DNA of 64,000 nt from Bradyrhizobium sp. URHD0069 (lineage in GTDB: Bacteria; Pseudomonadota; Alphaproteobacteria; Rhizobiales; Xanthobacteraceae). Shown here piece by piece: positions 7,149-15,805 of this stretch. Both the position numbers and the translations under genes were made by a program. Position 1 is the stretch's first letter; every line of letters starts with the position of its first letter. The stretch spans positions 1 through 64,000 of the forward strand of contig NZ_JNIJ01000023.1 of the NCBI RefSeq assembly GCF_000701345.1, given 5' to 3'. The notes beneath the pieces were generated by a model. It was not told where the DNA came from. It searched no databases and saw only the letters and a list, made by a program, of their open reading frames with translations.

Positions 7149-9465
7149 ATCGTTGCCTCCTCTTGACCGCAAGCGCCGAGATCACCGCGAGCGCGAAATA
7201 GACCAGCGCCAGGCACCACAGTCCGAGCCAGTCATGCGTGACCTCGCTGATGCCGGCACCCAGCTGGTTGATACGCACCAGTCCATCAATTGCGAAGTCG
7301 GCGGGGAAAATCCGACTCAACGCGATGGCCGCATCGGGGATTGCCTCGCGCGGCCATGCGAAACCTGTGGTGAAGAACTGAGGCAGGCTTGTTGCAAGGA
7401 GGAGGAGTGTCGCGTTTTCCGGCCGCGTGAACCAGGCCCCGATGGCCTGTCCCATGAAACTGGTCGCCAGCACGAAGACCGAAGCCAGCGCGAAGAGCTG
7501 GGCGGGATTGCCGAGCGCCGAAAAGCCGTAGATCCGCGGCAGCACGATGAGATAAAGCGCGAGCACAGGCAGGTAAATGGTCAGGTGGGCAACGCCGCGG
7601 CCGAACACGCCGGCAAACGCTCCGCCGCCTTTCGCCAGTGCTGTGCCGGTCAGCATCGCGGCACCGATCAGAAGGGTTTGCTGCAGGATCAGCACAAACG
7701 CCGCCGGGACGATGTAGCTCGCGTAGCCGCCCACCGGGTTGAAGATTGGCTGCAGCAGAACGTCCGCCGGGCTCAAGCTGGCCAATTTCGCTTTGACAAG
7801 GCTTCCGTCGGATCGTGCGCCTCGCGAAACGAGCTCGGACGTCAACGCTCCGACAGCCGCGGCGACTCCGCTTGCGGTCGACCTGAAAATGAACAGGTAG
7901 GTGGCATCCGCATAGACCGGGATGTGAGCGGTGATGCCCTTGAGCACGTCGCGTTCGGTGTCCGGCGGAATTTCGACGGCGGCAAAAGCCCTCCCACGGT
8001 CGATTGCGGTGCGCGCTTCGGCAAGAGTGCGCGCGCGAACCGCTACGCTCAATGCTCCGCTCGCATCCAGCGTCTCGACAATCTGGCGGCTGAGATCGCT
8101 GAGGTCATTGTCGACGACCGCGATCGGAAGTTTGCGCAGAATCTGGTTGAGATAGGGCTGCGGATAATAAAGGCCATAGACCAGCGGCGCCAGGAACAGC
8201 AGGCTGAAGGCACTCCGCGTTCCGAGCACGCGGCGCCACTCCGCCGTAAAGGCGCCGCCGATCCCCCGCGGGGTCGCGCCGATCCCGGGCGGCTCGGGAA
8301 GCCCCGCCATCTCAAATCGGCCATTGCGCTTGAGGCTCGACATGCGAAGCAATGCGAGTCCGGCATAGAGCACCGTGAGGCCCGCGAGCGCCGCGAAGGG
8401 AACGGCGGATTCCGAGACCGGCAATCCCCGCGCGGCCTGGCCAAGCAACACAGCCATGTACCAGCGCAGCGGCAGAATCGCGCTCCAGACTTGCGCGAAC
8501 GCATTCATGCCGACCGTGGGAAAGCCGACGCCGGCGTAGCCGAACGCAGGGGAGACAAAGAGGCCCGTAAATCCCAGCCCCGTCGCAAGGTCGCCGGTCA
8601 GGAGTTGCAGCAAGGCTCCCAGCGACAGGTAAGCAACAATCAGGAGTGAGGCTGCGGCCATCATCAACGGCACGTCTCCCTTGAAGGGGATTTGCAGCAC
8701 TCCCTCCAGGACGAGCGGCTCAACCAACATGATCAGGAAAAAGATGCCGAACAGCGGCGCGAGCTTGCCGACCAGCGCGACGACCGGATCGCCTCCGGCG
8801 CTTTCAAGCCATTCCCGCGCGTTGCGACGGCGAAATTCGGATCCGACCGCGTAGCCTCCAGCCAAGGCGATCACCACATGAATAATCATCGGCAGCAGCG
8901 CGCGCAGCAGGAACTGCGCATAGTTTTTTTGCGGATTGACCAGCGCGATGGTCTCGCCGGACAGCGTCCCGATCGAAGCCGGCGCCGGCGCTGCGCGGCT
9001 GGCGGGGGCAGCCACCGCCGCCGCGGCGGAAAGCGTGTCGCTCAGGCCTGAGGACGCAATGCCGGCCGCGGTCAGGAACTGCTGGTTGTAGAACCCGACG
9101 ACCTGCGGGCGGCGATCGGCCTTCAGGTCGCGCTCGAAATCCGGCGGGATAAAGATCGCCGAGATCGCCTTGCCCGACCGTATATCCCGCGCGGCGGTGG
9201 ACAGCGTACCGGAGCGGTCCACGATTTGCAGGCTCGGAGACGCCGCGACGTATTCCACCAGGGCACGCGAAGCATCCGACCTGTCCTGATCGACGACCGT
9301 CACCCCGAGTTCCCGGATGACCGGACGGCTGAAGACGGTGGTGAGAACCACGAACGCAAAAAGAGGCACGCCGAAGATCAAGAGCAGCGCCACACGATCG
9401 TGAACCAGCCACTGGCACTCGCGCCATGCGACCATCAGAAAGCCGGGCTTCGAAGCCAGCCTCAT
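7135..9465 (-). CDS. tandem ABC-2 type permease fusion
   Basis: This 776-residue protein contains two ABC-2 permease units in one chain. Each half has an N-terminal membrane helix (about 20-45 and 410-430), a large periplasmic loop (GVTVVDQDRSDASRALVEYV in the first, AVVDNDLSDLSRQIVETLDA in the second) and a block of five further helices (about 185-385 and 570-770). The repeated VVDxDxSDxSR element shows an internal duplication. Such halves resemble YhhJ/YbhS-type drug exporters, which need a separate ATPase; none is encoded here. The start codon overlaps the previous gene's stop (ATGA), and the end overlaps the next adaptor gene. Confidence 0.88.
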   Translation of the reverse strand: MRLASKPGFLMVAWRECQWLVHDRVALLLIFGVPLFAFVVLTTVFSRPVIRELGVTVVDQDRSDASRALVEYVAASPSLQIVDRSGTLSTAARDIRSGKAISAIFIPPDFERDLKADRRPQVVGFYNQQFLTAAGIASSGLSDTLSAAAAVAAPASRAAPAPASIGTLSGETIALVNPQKNYAQFLLRALLPMIIHVVIALAGGYAVGSEFRRRNAREWLESAGGDPVVALVGKLAPLFGIFFLIMLVEPLVLEGVLQIPFKGDVPLMMAAASLLIVAYLSLGALLQLLTGDLATGLGFTGLFVSPAFGYAGVGFPTVGMNAFAQVWSAILPLRWYMAVLLGQAARGLPVSESAVPFAALAGLTVLYAGLALLRMSSLKRNGRFEMAGLPEPPGIGATPRGIGGAFTAEWRRVLGTRSAFSLLFLAPLVYGLYYPQPYLNQILRKLPIAVVDNDLSDLSRQIVETLDASGALSVAVRARTLAEARTAIDRGRAFAAVEIPPDTERDVLKGITAHIPVYADATYLFIFRSTASGVAAAVGALTSELVSRGARSDGSLVKAKLASLSPADVLLQPIFNPVGGYASYIVPAAFVLILQQTLLIGAAMLTGTALAKGGGAFAGVFGRGVAHLTIYLPVLALYLIVLPRIYGFSALGNPAQLFALASVFVLATSFMGQAIGAWFTRPENATLLLLATSLPQFFTTGFAWPREAIPDAAIALSRIFPADFAIDGLVRINQLGAGISEVTHDWLGLWCLALVYFALAVISALAVKRRQRYAQG

Positions 9466-10517
9466 TGCCGCGACCGCCAGTCGAGATAGGCGCTCATTCC
9501 CGGCCGCAGTTCGGGCACTGGCTGAACCGGGTAGGCGCGGATCGAAAACGTCCGCAAATCGAAATCGCCCGAAGCGCGCGTGGCACGCCAGCTCGCATAT
9601 TCACCCTTGGTTGCAATCAGCTTGACCTCGACCGTGACAGGGCGGTCATCGAGAGCCGGAACACGTACGTTAAATCGATCGCCGACCTTCAGGCTCTTCA
9701 CGAGATCCTCGCGAAGATCGAAGTGAATCCAGACATCGGCCAAATCGATCAGGGTAATGAGCGGCACGCCCGGCGATACATATTCGCCCGGTTCCACATT
9801 GCGCTGGTAGACCTGCGATGCGAGGGGGGCGTAGACCACCAGTTGATCGATGATCGATCGAACGCTCTGGATGTCGGCATTGGCCTTTTCGACATTCGTC
9901 CTGGCGATCTCCCTCTCTTCCTTGGTGTAGCCATTGACCGCCTGGTCGTAGGCCGATTTGGCTTGATCGACCGCCCGTTCGCTTTCGTGCAGCGTGTCAG
10001 TCACCTGGTCGAGGCGGGCTTGCGGCGCATTGCCCTGCTCGGTCAAAGTCTTGGTTCGGTCAAACGTCTTCTGCGCCAGCACCAGGGCCGCTTGTGCCCG
10101 CTCCAGCTCCGCTTTCCGCGCGGCAATGGTCTCCGCCCGGGTTCCGACGAGCACGTTGGCAAGCTGTGCCCCGGCAACAGCCATCGCGGCCTGCATTTGC
10201 CCGTGTTTGGCGACAGTCTCGGGATTATCGATGCGTACGAGCACAGCCCCTGCAGGAACGTTCTGGCCTCGTTCGACAGGTATTTCCTTGACCCGCCCGT
10301 CGACACGCGCGGCGATATCGAGCCGTGTCGCATCGGCTTCGCCCTGCACCAGCAGCGGTTCCGGCCGCAACAGATAAAAGACCGAAAGCGCGACGACGAT
10401 GGCCGCGACGGTGCCGACGATAATGGAAGGAGCGCGCGTCGCGGTGCGCGTCTTCTCCTTTTCGTCAGTTGGCGCCTCGGTACTCTGAATTTCCTTACCA
10501 GAGGTCGGCATGTCCAT
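9462..10517 (-). CDS. HlyD-family periplasmic adaptor (first of the operon)
   Basis: A 351-residue membrane-fusion protein with a cytoplasmic N-terminus, one membrane helix (about residues 30-50), the barrel half-motif DIAARVDGRVKEIPVERGQN, a coiled-coil hairpin (about 100-220) and the second half VYAPLASQVYQRNVEPGEYV. The start is placed at the ATG at 10517, 5 bases after GGAGG; a GTG at 10529 would put the start before this site. It shares a four-base ATGA overlap with the double ABC-2 permease and is the first gene of a three-gene exporter operon. Two different adaptors around one permease is unusual; they may form mixed hexamers or serve different outer-membrane partners (inference). Confidence 0.88.
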   Translation of the reverse strand: MDMPTSGKEIQSTEAPTDEKEKTRTATRAPSIIVGTVAAIVVALSVFYLLRPEPLLVQGEADATRLDIAARVDGRVKEIPVERGQNVPAGAVLVRIDNPETVAKHGQMQAAMAVAGAQLANVLVGTRAETIAARKAELERAQAALVLAQKTFDRTKTLTEQGNAPQARLDQVTDTLHESERAVDQAKSAYDQAVNGYTKEEREIARTNVEKANADIQSVRSIIDQLVVYAPLASQVYQRNVEPGEYVSPGVPLITLIDLADVWIHFDLREDLVKSLKVGDRFNVRVPALDDRPVTVEVKLIATKGEYASWRATRASGDFDLRTFSIRAYPVQPVPELRPGMSAYLDWRSRQ

Positions 10518-11151
10518 GCCTGCCTCCACTTAGCTCCGGGATAGCGTTATTATGGCTTGATTGTTAAGCCGCGTCCATCGAGCTGACGTAACCCGCCATT
10601 TTATCGTCGGTGAACGGCGGATTGCGCGGAGTTCATCATCGGGCGCGCATTCGCGCGACCCGCTGGCTGATTCAACCCCGGAGCTTGCGCGTGGCGCTCT
10701 CGTGCCTGTTTCCCGCATCAGGCTACCGGCTACGACTTCTACATTGTACCCCGCGCAGGGGACCCAAAATTCGGTTCGATCAAAGCGTTCGCCAACCGGG
10801 CTCGAACGGTGCGATGGGAGCGCGCCCCGCTGCAACGCGCTCGTGCCGGCGCTGCTCTTTCCACACGGAACGGCCTGCTCGTCTAATTTTTAGATTGGCT
10901 GCAATGAAGGGTCGGAGCGGCGTCAGTCCCGCGACACGACCACCAACTCCGGTTAAGTCCATGCACTGGACCGTTGAGGTTTGCACGATCATTGTCACGC
11001 GCTCGACCGCGGGCATGGCCCTGCGACAAGCAGCATCACCTCCGCAGGTGACGACTTATACAATCCGGGAGCGTTGATAATCCTTCTACTGTGAACGGAC
11101 CTGTCGCGCAGGCAGAATGCGCTTTCGGGCTCCACTTGATGGAGGCGGCCC
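10518..11151. other. gene-free stretch before the formamidase gene
   Basis: No gene is recognised on either strand. The gap holds the promoter regions of the exporter operon (minus strand) and the formamidase operon (plus strand) and one palindromic repeat at 10628-10668. I looked for a sigma-54 type promoter before the formamidase gene and did not find a convincing one, nor any riboswitch I know. Confidence 0.5.
10628..10668. repeat. short palindromic intergenic repeat, copy 1
   Basis: The core GGGCGCGCATTCGCGCGACC folds into an imperfect hairpin and is preceded by GGAGTTCATCATC. A near-identical copy stands at 16222-16262 and shorter relatives at 21386-21418 and 62707-62738. All end in a variant of CCGTTGGCT. 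Confidence 0.7.
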
Positions 11152-12381
11152 ATGCCAAGAACATCATTTAAGGTCGACCTGTCCCGCCCGCCGGAGGCAG
11201 CCGAGATCAAGACCCATAATCGATGGCATCCCGATATTCCTATGGTCGAGATGATGAAGCCCGGCGACGAGTTCCGGGTCGAATGTTTCGACTGGACCGG
11301 TGGCCAGATCGAAAATGACGACAGCGCCAACGATGTGCGTGACGTCGATCTTACCAAAGTTCATTACTTGAGTGGTCCGTTTGGAGTGGAAGGCGCGGAA
11401 CCTGGCGATCTGCTTGTCGTCGATCTGCTCGATCTCGGATACTTGCCGGCCTCGCCTTGGGGATTCACCGGCATCTTCGCACGCGAGAATGGTGGCGGCT
11501 TCCTGGTTGATCACTATCCTCACGCACGCAAGGCGTGCTGGGACTTCCACGGAATCTATACAACCTCACGTAATGTGCCCGGCGTGCGTTGGGCCGGAAT
11601 TGTACATCCCGGTCTCATCGGCTGCTTGCCATCGCAGGAACTGCTCGATCGCTGCAATAAGCGCGAGGCAGAGCTGATCGCAACCAACCCGGACCGCGTT
11701 CCTCCGCTCGCAACGGCACCCAACGCCGAAACAGCGTTGATGGGGCAGATGACGGGGCGGAAGTCTCAGGCGGCGGGAAAGGAGGCTTGGCGTACCGTGC
11801 CGCCGCGTGAGCATGGAGGCAATTGCGACATCAAGAACCTCTCGCGGGGTTCCCGCGTCTACTTCCCGGTCTATGTCAGGGGAGCCGGCCTTTCGATGGG
11901 TGATATTCATTGGTCGCAGGGTGACGGCGAGATCACGTTCTGCGGCGCTATCGAAATGGCGGGCTATGTCGATATTGGCGTCGATCTCATCAAGGGTGGG
12001 ATCACCAAATACGGAATTACGAATCCCGTGTTCCAGCCGAGCCCGCTCGAGCCGAAATTCTCGGAATACCTCGTCTTTGAAGGCATCTCGGTCGATGAGA
12101 AGACAGGCAAGCAGTACTATCTCGACGCTCACATCGCGTATCGTCGCGCCTGTCTCAATGCGATCGAATACCTCAAGAAGTTCGGCTACACCGGCGAGCA
12201 GGCCTACGTGATCCTCGGCACGGCGCCGGTCGAGGGGCGGGTGAGCGGCATCGTTGATATTCCGAACGCGTGCTGCACCGTGGCGATCCCGACCGCGATC
12301 TTTGATTTTGATATCCGGCCCAATAGCGGCGGGCCGAAGCCGGGCATTTCCGCTGGCGTTGATCTCGCGGCTACCAGCTGA
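11152..12381 (+). CDS. fmdA: formamidase
   Basis: This 409-residue protein matches the FmdA/AmdA formamidase-acetamidase family, which hydrolyses formamide to formate and ammonia in the cytoplasm. Diagnostic stretches are GDEFRVECFDWTGGQI (about 38-53), NDVRDVDLTKVHYLSGPFGV, PGVRWAGIVHPGLIGCLPS, REHGGNCDIKNLSRGSRVYF and SMGDIHWSQGDGEITFCGAI. The length is that of Methylophilus-type FmdA. The ATG has a GGAGG site 7 bases upstream. It heads a probable operon with an AmiS/UreI-type channel and FmdB, the usual partners for formamide use as a nitrogen source. Confidence 0.93.
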   Translation: MPRTSFKVDLSRPPEAAEIKTHNRWHPDIPMVEMMKPGDEFRVECFDWTGGQIENDDSANDVRDVDLTKVHYLSGPFGVEGAEPGDLLVVDLLDLGYLPASPWGFTGIFARENGGGFLVDHYPHARKACWDFHGIYTTSRNVPGVRWAGIVHPGLIGCLPSQELLDRCNKREAELIATNPDRVPPLATAPNAETALMGQMTGRKSQAAGKEAWRTVPPREHGGNCDIKNLSRGSRVYFPVYVRGAGLSMGDIHWSQGDGEITFCGAIEMAGYVDIGVDLIKGGITKYGITNPVFQPSPLEPKFSEYLVFEGISVDEKTGKQYYLDAHIAYRRACLNAIEYLKKFGYTGEQAYVILGTAPVEGRVSGIVDIPNACCTVAIPTAIFDFDIRPNSGGPKPGISAGVDLAATS

Positions 12382-12398
12382 AGTCGCCGGCAGCGGCG

Positions 12399-12427
12399 AA
12401 AGGCGCAGCATGTGAGCTGCGCCCTTT
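12399..12427 (+). terminator. hairpin between fmdA and the channel gene
   Basis: AAAGGCGCAGC and GCTGCGCCCTTT can pair around a six-base loop, with one bulged base. There is only a short T run (CCCTTT), so it may act as a weak terminator or attenuator, or protect the 3' end of fmdA mRNA, lowering expression of the downstream genes. Confidence 0.45.
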
Positions 12428-12491
12428 GTCGCAACCGCCGAATTGCCCGCTGCGCGACGTCCGCGATTGGGCCCAGCCGGAGGACCGAACG

Positions 12492-13028
12492 ATGCTTCTC
12501 GGTTTGGCGCTGTTCTGGGTTGGTGCCGTTTTGTGCCTGAACGGCATCTGGCTCCTGGGAAAGATTGGTGATCGCGAGATCGCCGTGATCGACGTCTTCG
12601 TAGGCTTCGTCACGCTGCTCGTATCGCTCTACCTGGCGTTCGGCCCAGGCGCGAACGCTGCCACGATCAAGGCCGCGGCGTTGACCCTCCTATTCACTTT
12701 CACCTACTTCTGGGTCGCCTGGAACCGGTGGAACGGCGCAGACGGACGCGGCCTTGGCTGGTTTTGCCTATTCGTAGCGATCACCACTGTTCCCGTGTTC
12801 ATCGAGACGTTTGCCAACGCCCATACCGTTTGGGATGTCTGGTTCGGCATTTCCTGGGCGTCCTGGGGCGTCCTCTGGTTTTTGTTTTTTCTGATCCTCG
12901 CGCTTGGTCGCACAAACCTCACGAGAGCGACGGGCGTAATTTGCGCTCTGCAGGGCGTCTACACGGGTTGGATTCCGGGATACATGCTCTTGAGTGGGAC
13001 TATGCCGGGCGGGCCGCCGACGACTTGA
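12492..13028 (+). CDS. AmiS/UreI-family amide channel
   Basis: A 178-residue membrane protein with six to seven predicted helices. It begins MLLGLALFWVGAVLCLNGIW, as AmiS/UreI proteins do, and contains FTYFWVAWNRWNG and DVWFGISWASWGVLWF. The family forms hexameric channels for urea or short-chain amides. The start at 12492 is chosen because GGAGG lies 8 bases before it and it begins the first helix; the frame is open further upstream. Lying between fmdA and fmdB, it most likely admits formamide (inference from context). Confidence 0.88.
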   Translation: MLLGLALFWVGAVLCLNGIWLLGKIGDREIAVIDVFVGFVTLLVSLYLAFGPGANAATIKAAALTLLFTFTYFWVAWNRWNGADGRGLGWFCLFVAITTVPVFIETFANAHTVWDVWFGISWASWGVLWFLFFLILALGRTNLTRATGVICALQGVYTGWIPGYMLLSGTMPGGPPTT

Positions 13029-13070
13029 CGGCCATGTTGGTTCGTTCGCCGCATTTCGGGGAGAAAATTC

Positions 13071-13379
13071 ATGCCGCTCTATGATTATCAATGTCGTGTT
13101 TGCGGTCCGTTCAAAGAATTCCGGCCGCTGGACGATTGGGACAAAGACACCAAGTGCTTAAACTGCGGGAGGCCATCGAAACGCTCCATCGCGAGTCCGC
13201 GCCTCCAATGCGTTAGCCGAAACGTTCGCGTCGCGCACGAGCGGAATGAGCGCAGCGCTGAAGAGCCAAGGGTGATGCGGCGGGAAGAACTGGATGCAGC
13301 CGACGGCCACATCGCACCGCGCTCGCAGCAGCAGGGCCGCAACATGTACCGACGCTCAGCGCTTGGTCACGCCCACTGA
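13071..13379 (+). CDS. fmdB: FmdB-family zinc-ribbon protein
   Basis: A 102-residue protein starting MPLYDYQCRVCGPFKEFRPL with a second knuckle CLNCGRPSKR, giving the CxxC...CxxC zinc ribbon of the FmdB family (residues 8-11 and about 34-37). The remainder is charged and probably disordered. FmdB was named as a putative regulator of formamidase in Methylophilus; its true role is not settled. A GGGGAG site precedes the ATG. It is the last gene of the formamide operon and converges on the LuxR-type gene 40 bases away. Confidence 0.85.
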   Translation: MPLYDYQCRVCGPFKEFRPLDDWDKDTKCLNCGRPSKRSIASPRLQCVSRNVRVAHERNERSAEEPRVMRREELDAADGHIAPRSQQQGRNMYRRSALGHAH

Positions 13380-13418
13380 GCGATTTCTCCTTCTGCACCG
13401 CGAAAACGCAGTCCGTGA

Positions 13419-14549
13419 TCAATGCGGCGGCATTGCACCATTCGCCACAAGGCGAACGAGATCGACTTGCCGGTGCATTTCAGTCTTATCGTAGATCCGC
13501 TTCATATGGGTTCGTGCTGTGTTTTTGCTTATATGGAGTTTGCTTGCCGCCGCATGCAGCGAATAGCCGCTGACAATGAGGGCGGCTAGTCGCGCTTCAG
13601 CAGGTGTCAGGTGATAGAACTCGTACAGTTGGCGGGCTGCCTCTGTCATCTCAGTTGTTCCGACAAATACCGCGGCGACATGCTTGTGTCTGCCGCTTCT
13701 GTCGACTGCCGAATGCGGAATGGACTTGATCTGCAGAACAAGGGGGCGGCCGCCCGATGGACAAGTGATCGCAAGCTCGCCGTTCGATCTGACCATCCCT
13801 CCGCAAGCGCATCCGGCCGCTTCAGCCACAAGCCGCCTGAGTTGGCTGGTTTCATGGCTCGAAGCCGCCGCAAGCATACCATGCACCAGGTTAAGGTGGT
13901 CGTCGTCGGCCAGAAGCCGCTCAGCCGCGCGATTAAGGAAGACAGGATGGCACTCGCCGTCCACTATCAGTATCGCCTCTGAAAGGGCCTGCAAGACATC
14001 CGAAAGGACGTCTACTTTGCGACGAGTGGCAGCGAAATCGGCGCTGAGTTCGCAAGCACAATGAATCCGCCGCAGCAAGGAGGTCAGTTCGTGCTTATCT
14101 TCCGCGTCGAATCCTGGTTCATCGAGCGGCCTTAGGGCGACAAGGCCTCTGACCTCTTCAGCGCAGCCGAATGTGATTCCAATCAAACAGTGAAAGGCGT
14201 GCAGTGGGCGCAGCCAGTCCCGATAAAATTCGGTCCTAACAAGTTCCCAATTGGGCACCAACTCGGCACCCGTAAATGTTTCTCCCGGCATGAAGCGACG
14301 TTCAACATTGAGCCACACGTTCTTTCCGGAAAAACGGCCGCGGTAAAGCGCTCGGAATCTCTCATCGATACCGGCGGAGTGGCTGATCTCGCCCTGATGC
14401 GTGACGAAGTTATGATCGATGAAGGCAATCAGCGGTGCATTCAAATGCGCACGGAGCCGCACCATCACCTCGTCCCAGAGGTTCGGATCACCCGCAGCGT
14501 GGTGAGCGAGATGAAGGATCTCGCCGATTGTCGGATCGACGTCCGGCAT
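13419..14549 (-). CDS. LuxR-type transcriptional regulator with GAF/PAS-like front
   Basis: A 376-residue regulator. The C-terminal 60 residues form a LuxR helix-turn-helix: YHLTPAEARLAALIVSGYSL followed by SKLHISKNTARTHMKRIYDK. Residues about 175-290 resemble a PAS-type sensor fold (QALSEAILIVDGECHPVFLN) and the first 170 residues are a conserved but unnamed front region seen in this regulator class. There is no phosphoreceiver domain. The ATG is preceded by GGAGGG. The gene is alone; the palindrome 72 bases upstream may be its own operator. The ligand is unknown. Confidence 0.85.
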   Translation of the reverse strand: MPDVDPTIGEILHLAHHAAGDPNLWDEVMVRLRAHLNAPLIAFIDHNFVTHQGEISHSAGIDERFRALYRGRFSGKNVWLNVERRFMPGETFTGAELVPNWELVRTEFYRDWLRPLHAFHCLIGITFGCAEEVRGLVALRPLDEPGFDAEDKHELTSLLRRIHCACELSADFAATRRKVDVLSDVLQALSEAILIVDGECHPVFLNRAAERLLADDDHLNLVHGMLAAASSHETSQLRRLVAEAAGCACGGMVRSNGELAITCPSGGRPLVLQIKSIPHSAVDRSGRHKHVAAVFVGTTEMTEAARQLYEFYHLTPAEARLAALIVSGYSLHAAASKLHISKNTARTHMKRIYDKTEMHRQVDLVRLVANGAMPPH

Positions 14550-14620
14550 ATCTCCCTCCGGTCGCCCCGAAGGAGAAAGGAAACGCGACCTCGCCGTCGG
14601 CCTGCATTGCTGCGCACGCT

Positions 14621-14639
14621 GTTCCAGAAAGTCTGGAAC
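14621..14639. promoter_or_regulatory. perfect palindrome upstream of the LuxR-type gene
   Basis: GTTCCAGA-AAG-TCTGGAAC has two perfect eight-base arms around a three-base centre. It lies 72 bases upstream of the regulator's start and has the size of a dimer operator. Autoregulation by the LuxR-type protein is inferred. Confidence 0.4.
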
Positions 14640-14755
14640 GTGTCATTCACGACACATCGGCCGCCTCATTCAAAGACCGCGCGTCCCATCACTTAAGATA
14701 AGACTAGCACACGCCGCTGTGTTGAAAAAGGCGAACCACGGCAACCCTCGCTATA

Positions 14756-15088
14756 TTAAACCCTTCCAGGATCCTGCACTGGTTGCCCGTTCATCATCAC
14801 CCGGCGTCCGTCCTCGATCTGATTGGCCCGGCGCTCGTCGATAAGATAGATATCCATCGCCTTCCAGGTCCCTTCTTGATACCGTCGATAGATCTTCCGA
14901 TAGACGGATGGATAGGTGACGTCCAAGGCCGATTGCCATTCTCCGTTATTCACGACCGCTACGAGCCGGCTGCCCGCGGGAATTTCTGGGAGATCCGGAA
15001 GGCCATCTGCGTCGGCCCCATCAATCGCCGGGTGCGAGAGCTTTTGCCCCTCGGCTTGAACGGCGAGAACTGCGAAGTGTCGTGCCAT
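14756..15088 (-). CDS. hypothetical protein
   Basis: A 110-residue soluble protein that I do not recognise. It begins MARHFAVLAVQAEGQ and contains LPEIPAGSRLVAVVNNGEWQ and TYPSVYRKIYRRYQEGTWKA. There is no signal peptide or membrane segment. The ATG at 15088 is taken because GGAGGGG lies about 11 bases before it and the longer frame overlaps the upstream gene. It follows another unknown gene with a 17-base gap, so the two probably form an operon. Confidence 0.6.
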   Translation of the reverse strand: MARHFAVLAVQAEGQKLSHPAIDGADADGLPDLPEIPAGSRLVAVVNNGEWQSALDVTYPSVYRKIYRRYQEGTWKAMDIYLIDERRANQIEDGRRVMMNGQPVQDPGRV

Positions 15089-15105
15089 GGGGGCTGTCTC
15101 CCCTC

Positions 15106-15588
15106 CTACGAGTCGGCTACCGCGATCGGGATGCCGAAAGTATAGGGTGAGTGCGTGCGAATATACGCGATTGCACCACGCGCTTTGATCTCCTTGATGA
15201 TCCATTCAGCCATTTTGTCGCGGTCTCCATAGCCCTTGTCGAAGGCGAATTTCTCACCTGCAGCATTGCTGAGATAGCCCAGACAACGGATCAGCAGCGC
15301 CCGCGCCTCATTCTCGGAGTGAACATAGAACGGCTCACGGGATGGAGCTGTCTCGTCCGTACTGTTAGCCTTTTTTACAAGCGTTCCGTGCTGATGATCC
15401 GAAGGCCTTTCATCAACCGCAAACTCGGTGATTGAATGGAGACCAAGCTTTCGGTCCAGTCGTCGACGATCAAGCAGACGGTGCCAGATAGCAATGCCCG
15501 CTTGTGTCTGCGCGATCTCATCATCGATCTCTCGGAAACGGCGAGTCTGCTCCTCTGTCAGACCCACAACATCAGCATCATTGCTCAT
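15106..15588 (-). CDS. hypothetical protein
   Basis: A 160-residue protein without recognisable domain. The first 50 residues are charged and probably helical (LTEEQTRRFREIDDEIAQTQ); the C-terminal half (NEARALLIRCLGYLSNAAGE, then KGYGDRDKMAEWIIKEIKAR) looks globular. The ATG at 15588 is preferred to an upstream TTG. It is the first gene of a two-gene unit with the protein at 14756-15088. Composition and lack of relatives known to me suggest accessory DNA. Confidence 0.6.
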   Translation of the reverse strand: MSNDADVVGLTEEQTRRFREIDDEIAQTQAGIAIWHRLLDRRRLDRKLGLHSITEFAVDERPSDHQHGTLVKKANSTDETAPSREPFYVHSENEARALLIRCLGYLSNAAGEKFAFDKGYGDRDKMAEWIIKEIKARGAIAYIRTHSPYTFGIPIAVADS

Positions 15589-15652
15589 ACGGAAGCACTC
15601 CAACCTAAGCTCTTGAATTGATCAGTGACTTTGCCCTGCTTGTCTGGATTCA

Positions 15653-15805
15653 TTAGAAAGCTGACAGGAACACGATCAGTCCTCCGCCCGCCATCAGTGC
15701 GGCACCGACCAATATTGCCGTCCATCCAAGCAGACGCCGTTCGGCTGAAACGGTGGTGCTCGAAACTTTGCCGAGAGCTGAATATCCATCATTGGAATCT
15801 CGCAT
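15653..15805 (-). CDS. possible small single-pass membrane protein
   Basis: A 50-residue frame ending in one clear membrane helix (LLGWTAILVGAALMAGGGLI) after a short polar front (MRDSNDGYSALGKVSSTTVS). The hydrophobic run is more regular than expected by chance, but ribosome-site support is poor (GGAGG lies 13 bases before the ATG). A longer version starts at 15847. Confidence 0.35.
   Translation of the reverse strand: MRDSNDGYSALGKVSSTTVSAERRLLGWTAILVGAALMAGGGLIVFLSAF

Noticed and set aside
7129..8649. A 506-codon open frame on the plus strand
   Set aside because: It runs opposite the double ABC-2 permease and has the composition of an antisense shadow.
10561..11077. Several frames of 100-150 codons between the exporter and formamidase genes
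   Set aside because: They overlap each other, include a palindromic repeat and have no recognisable product.
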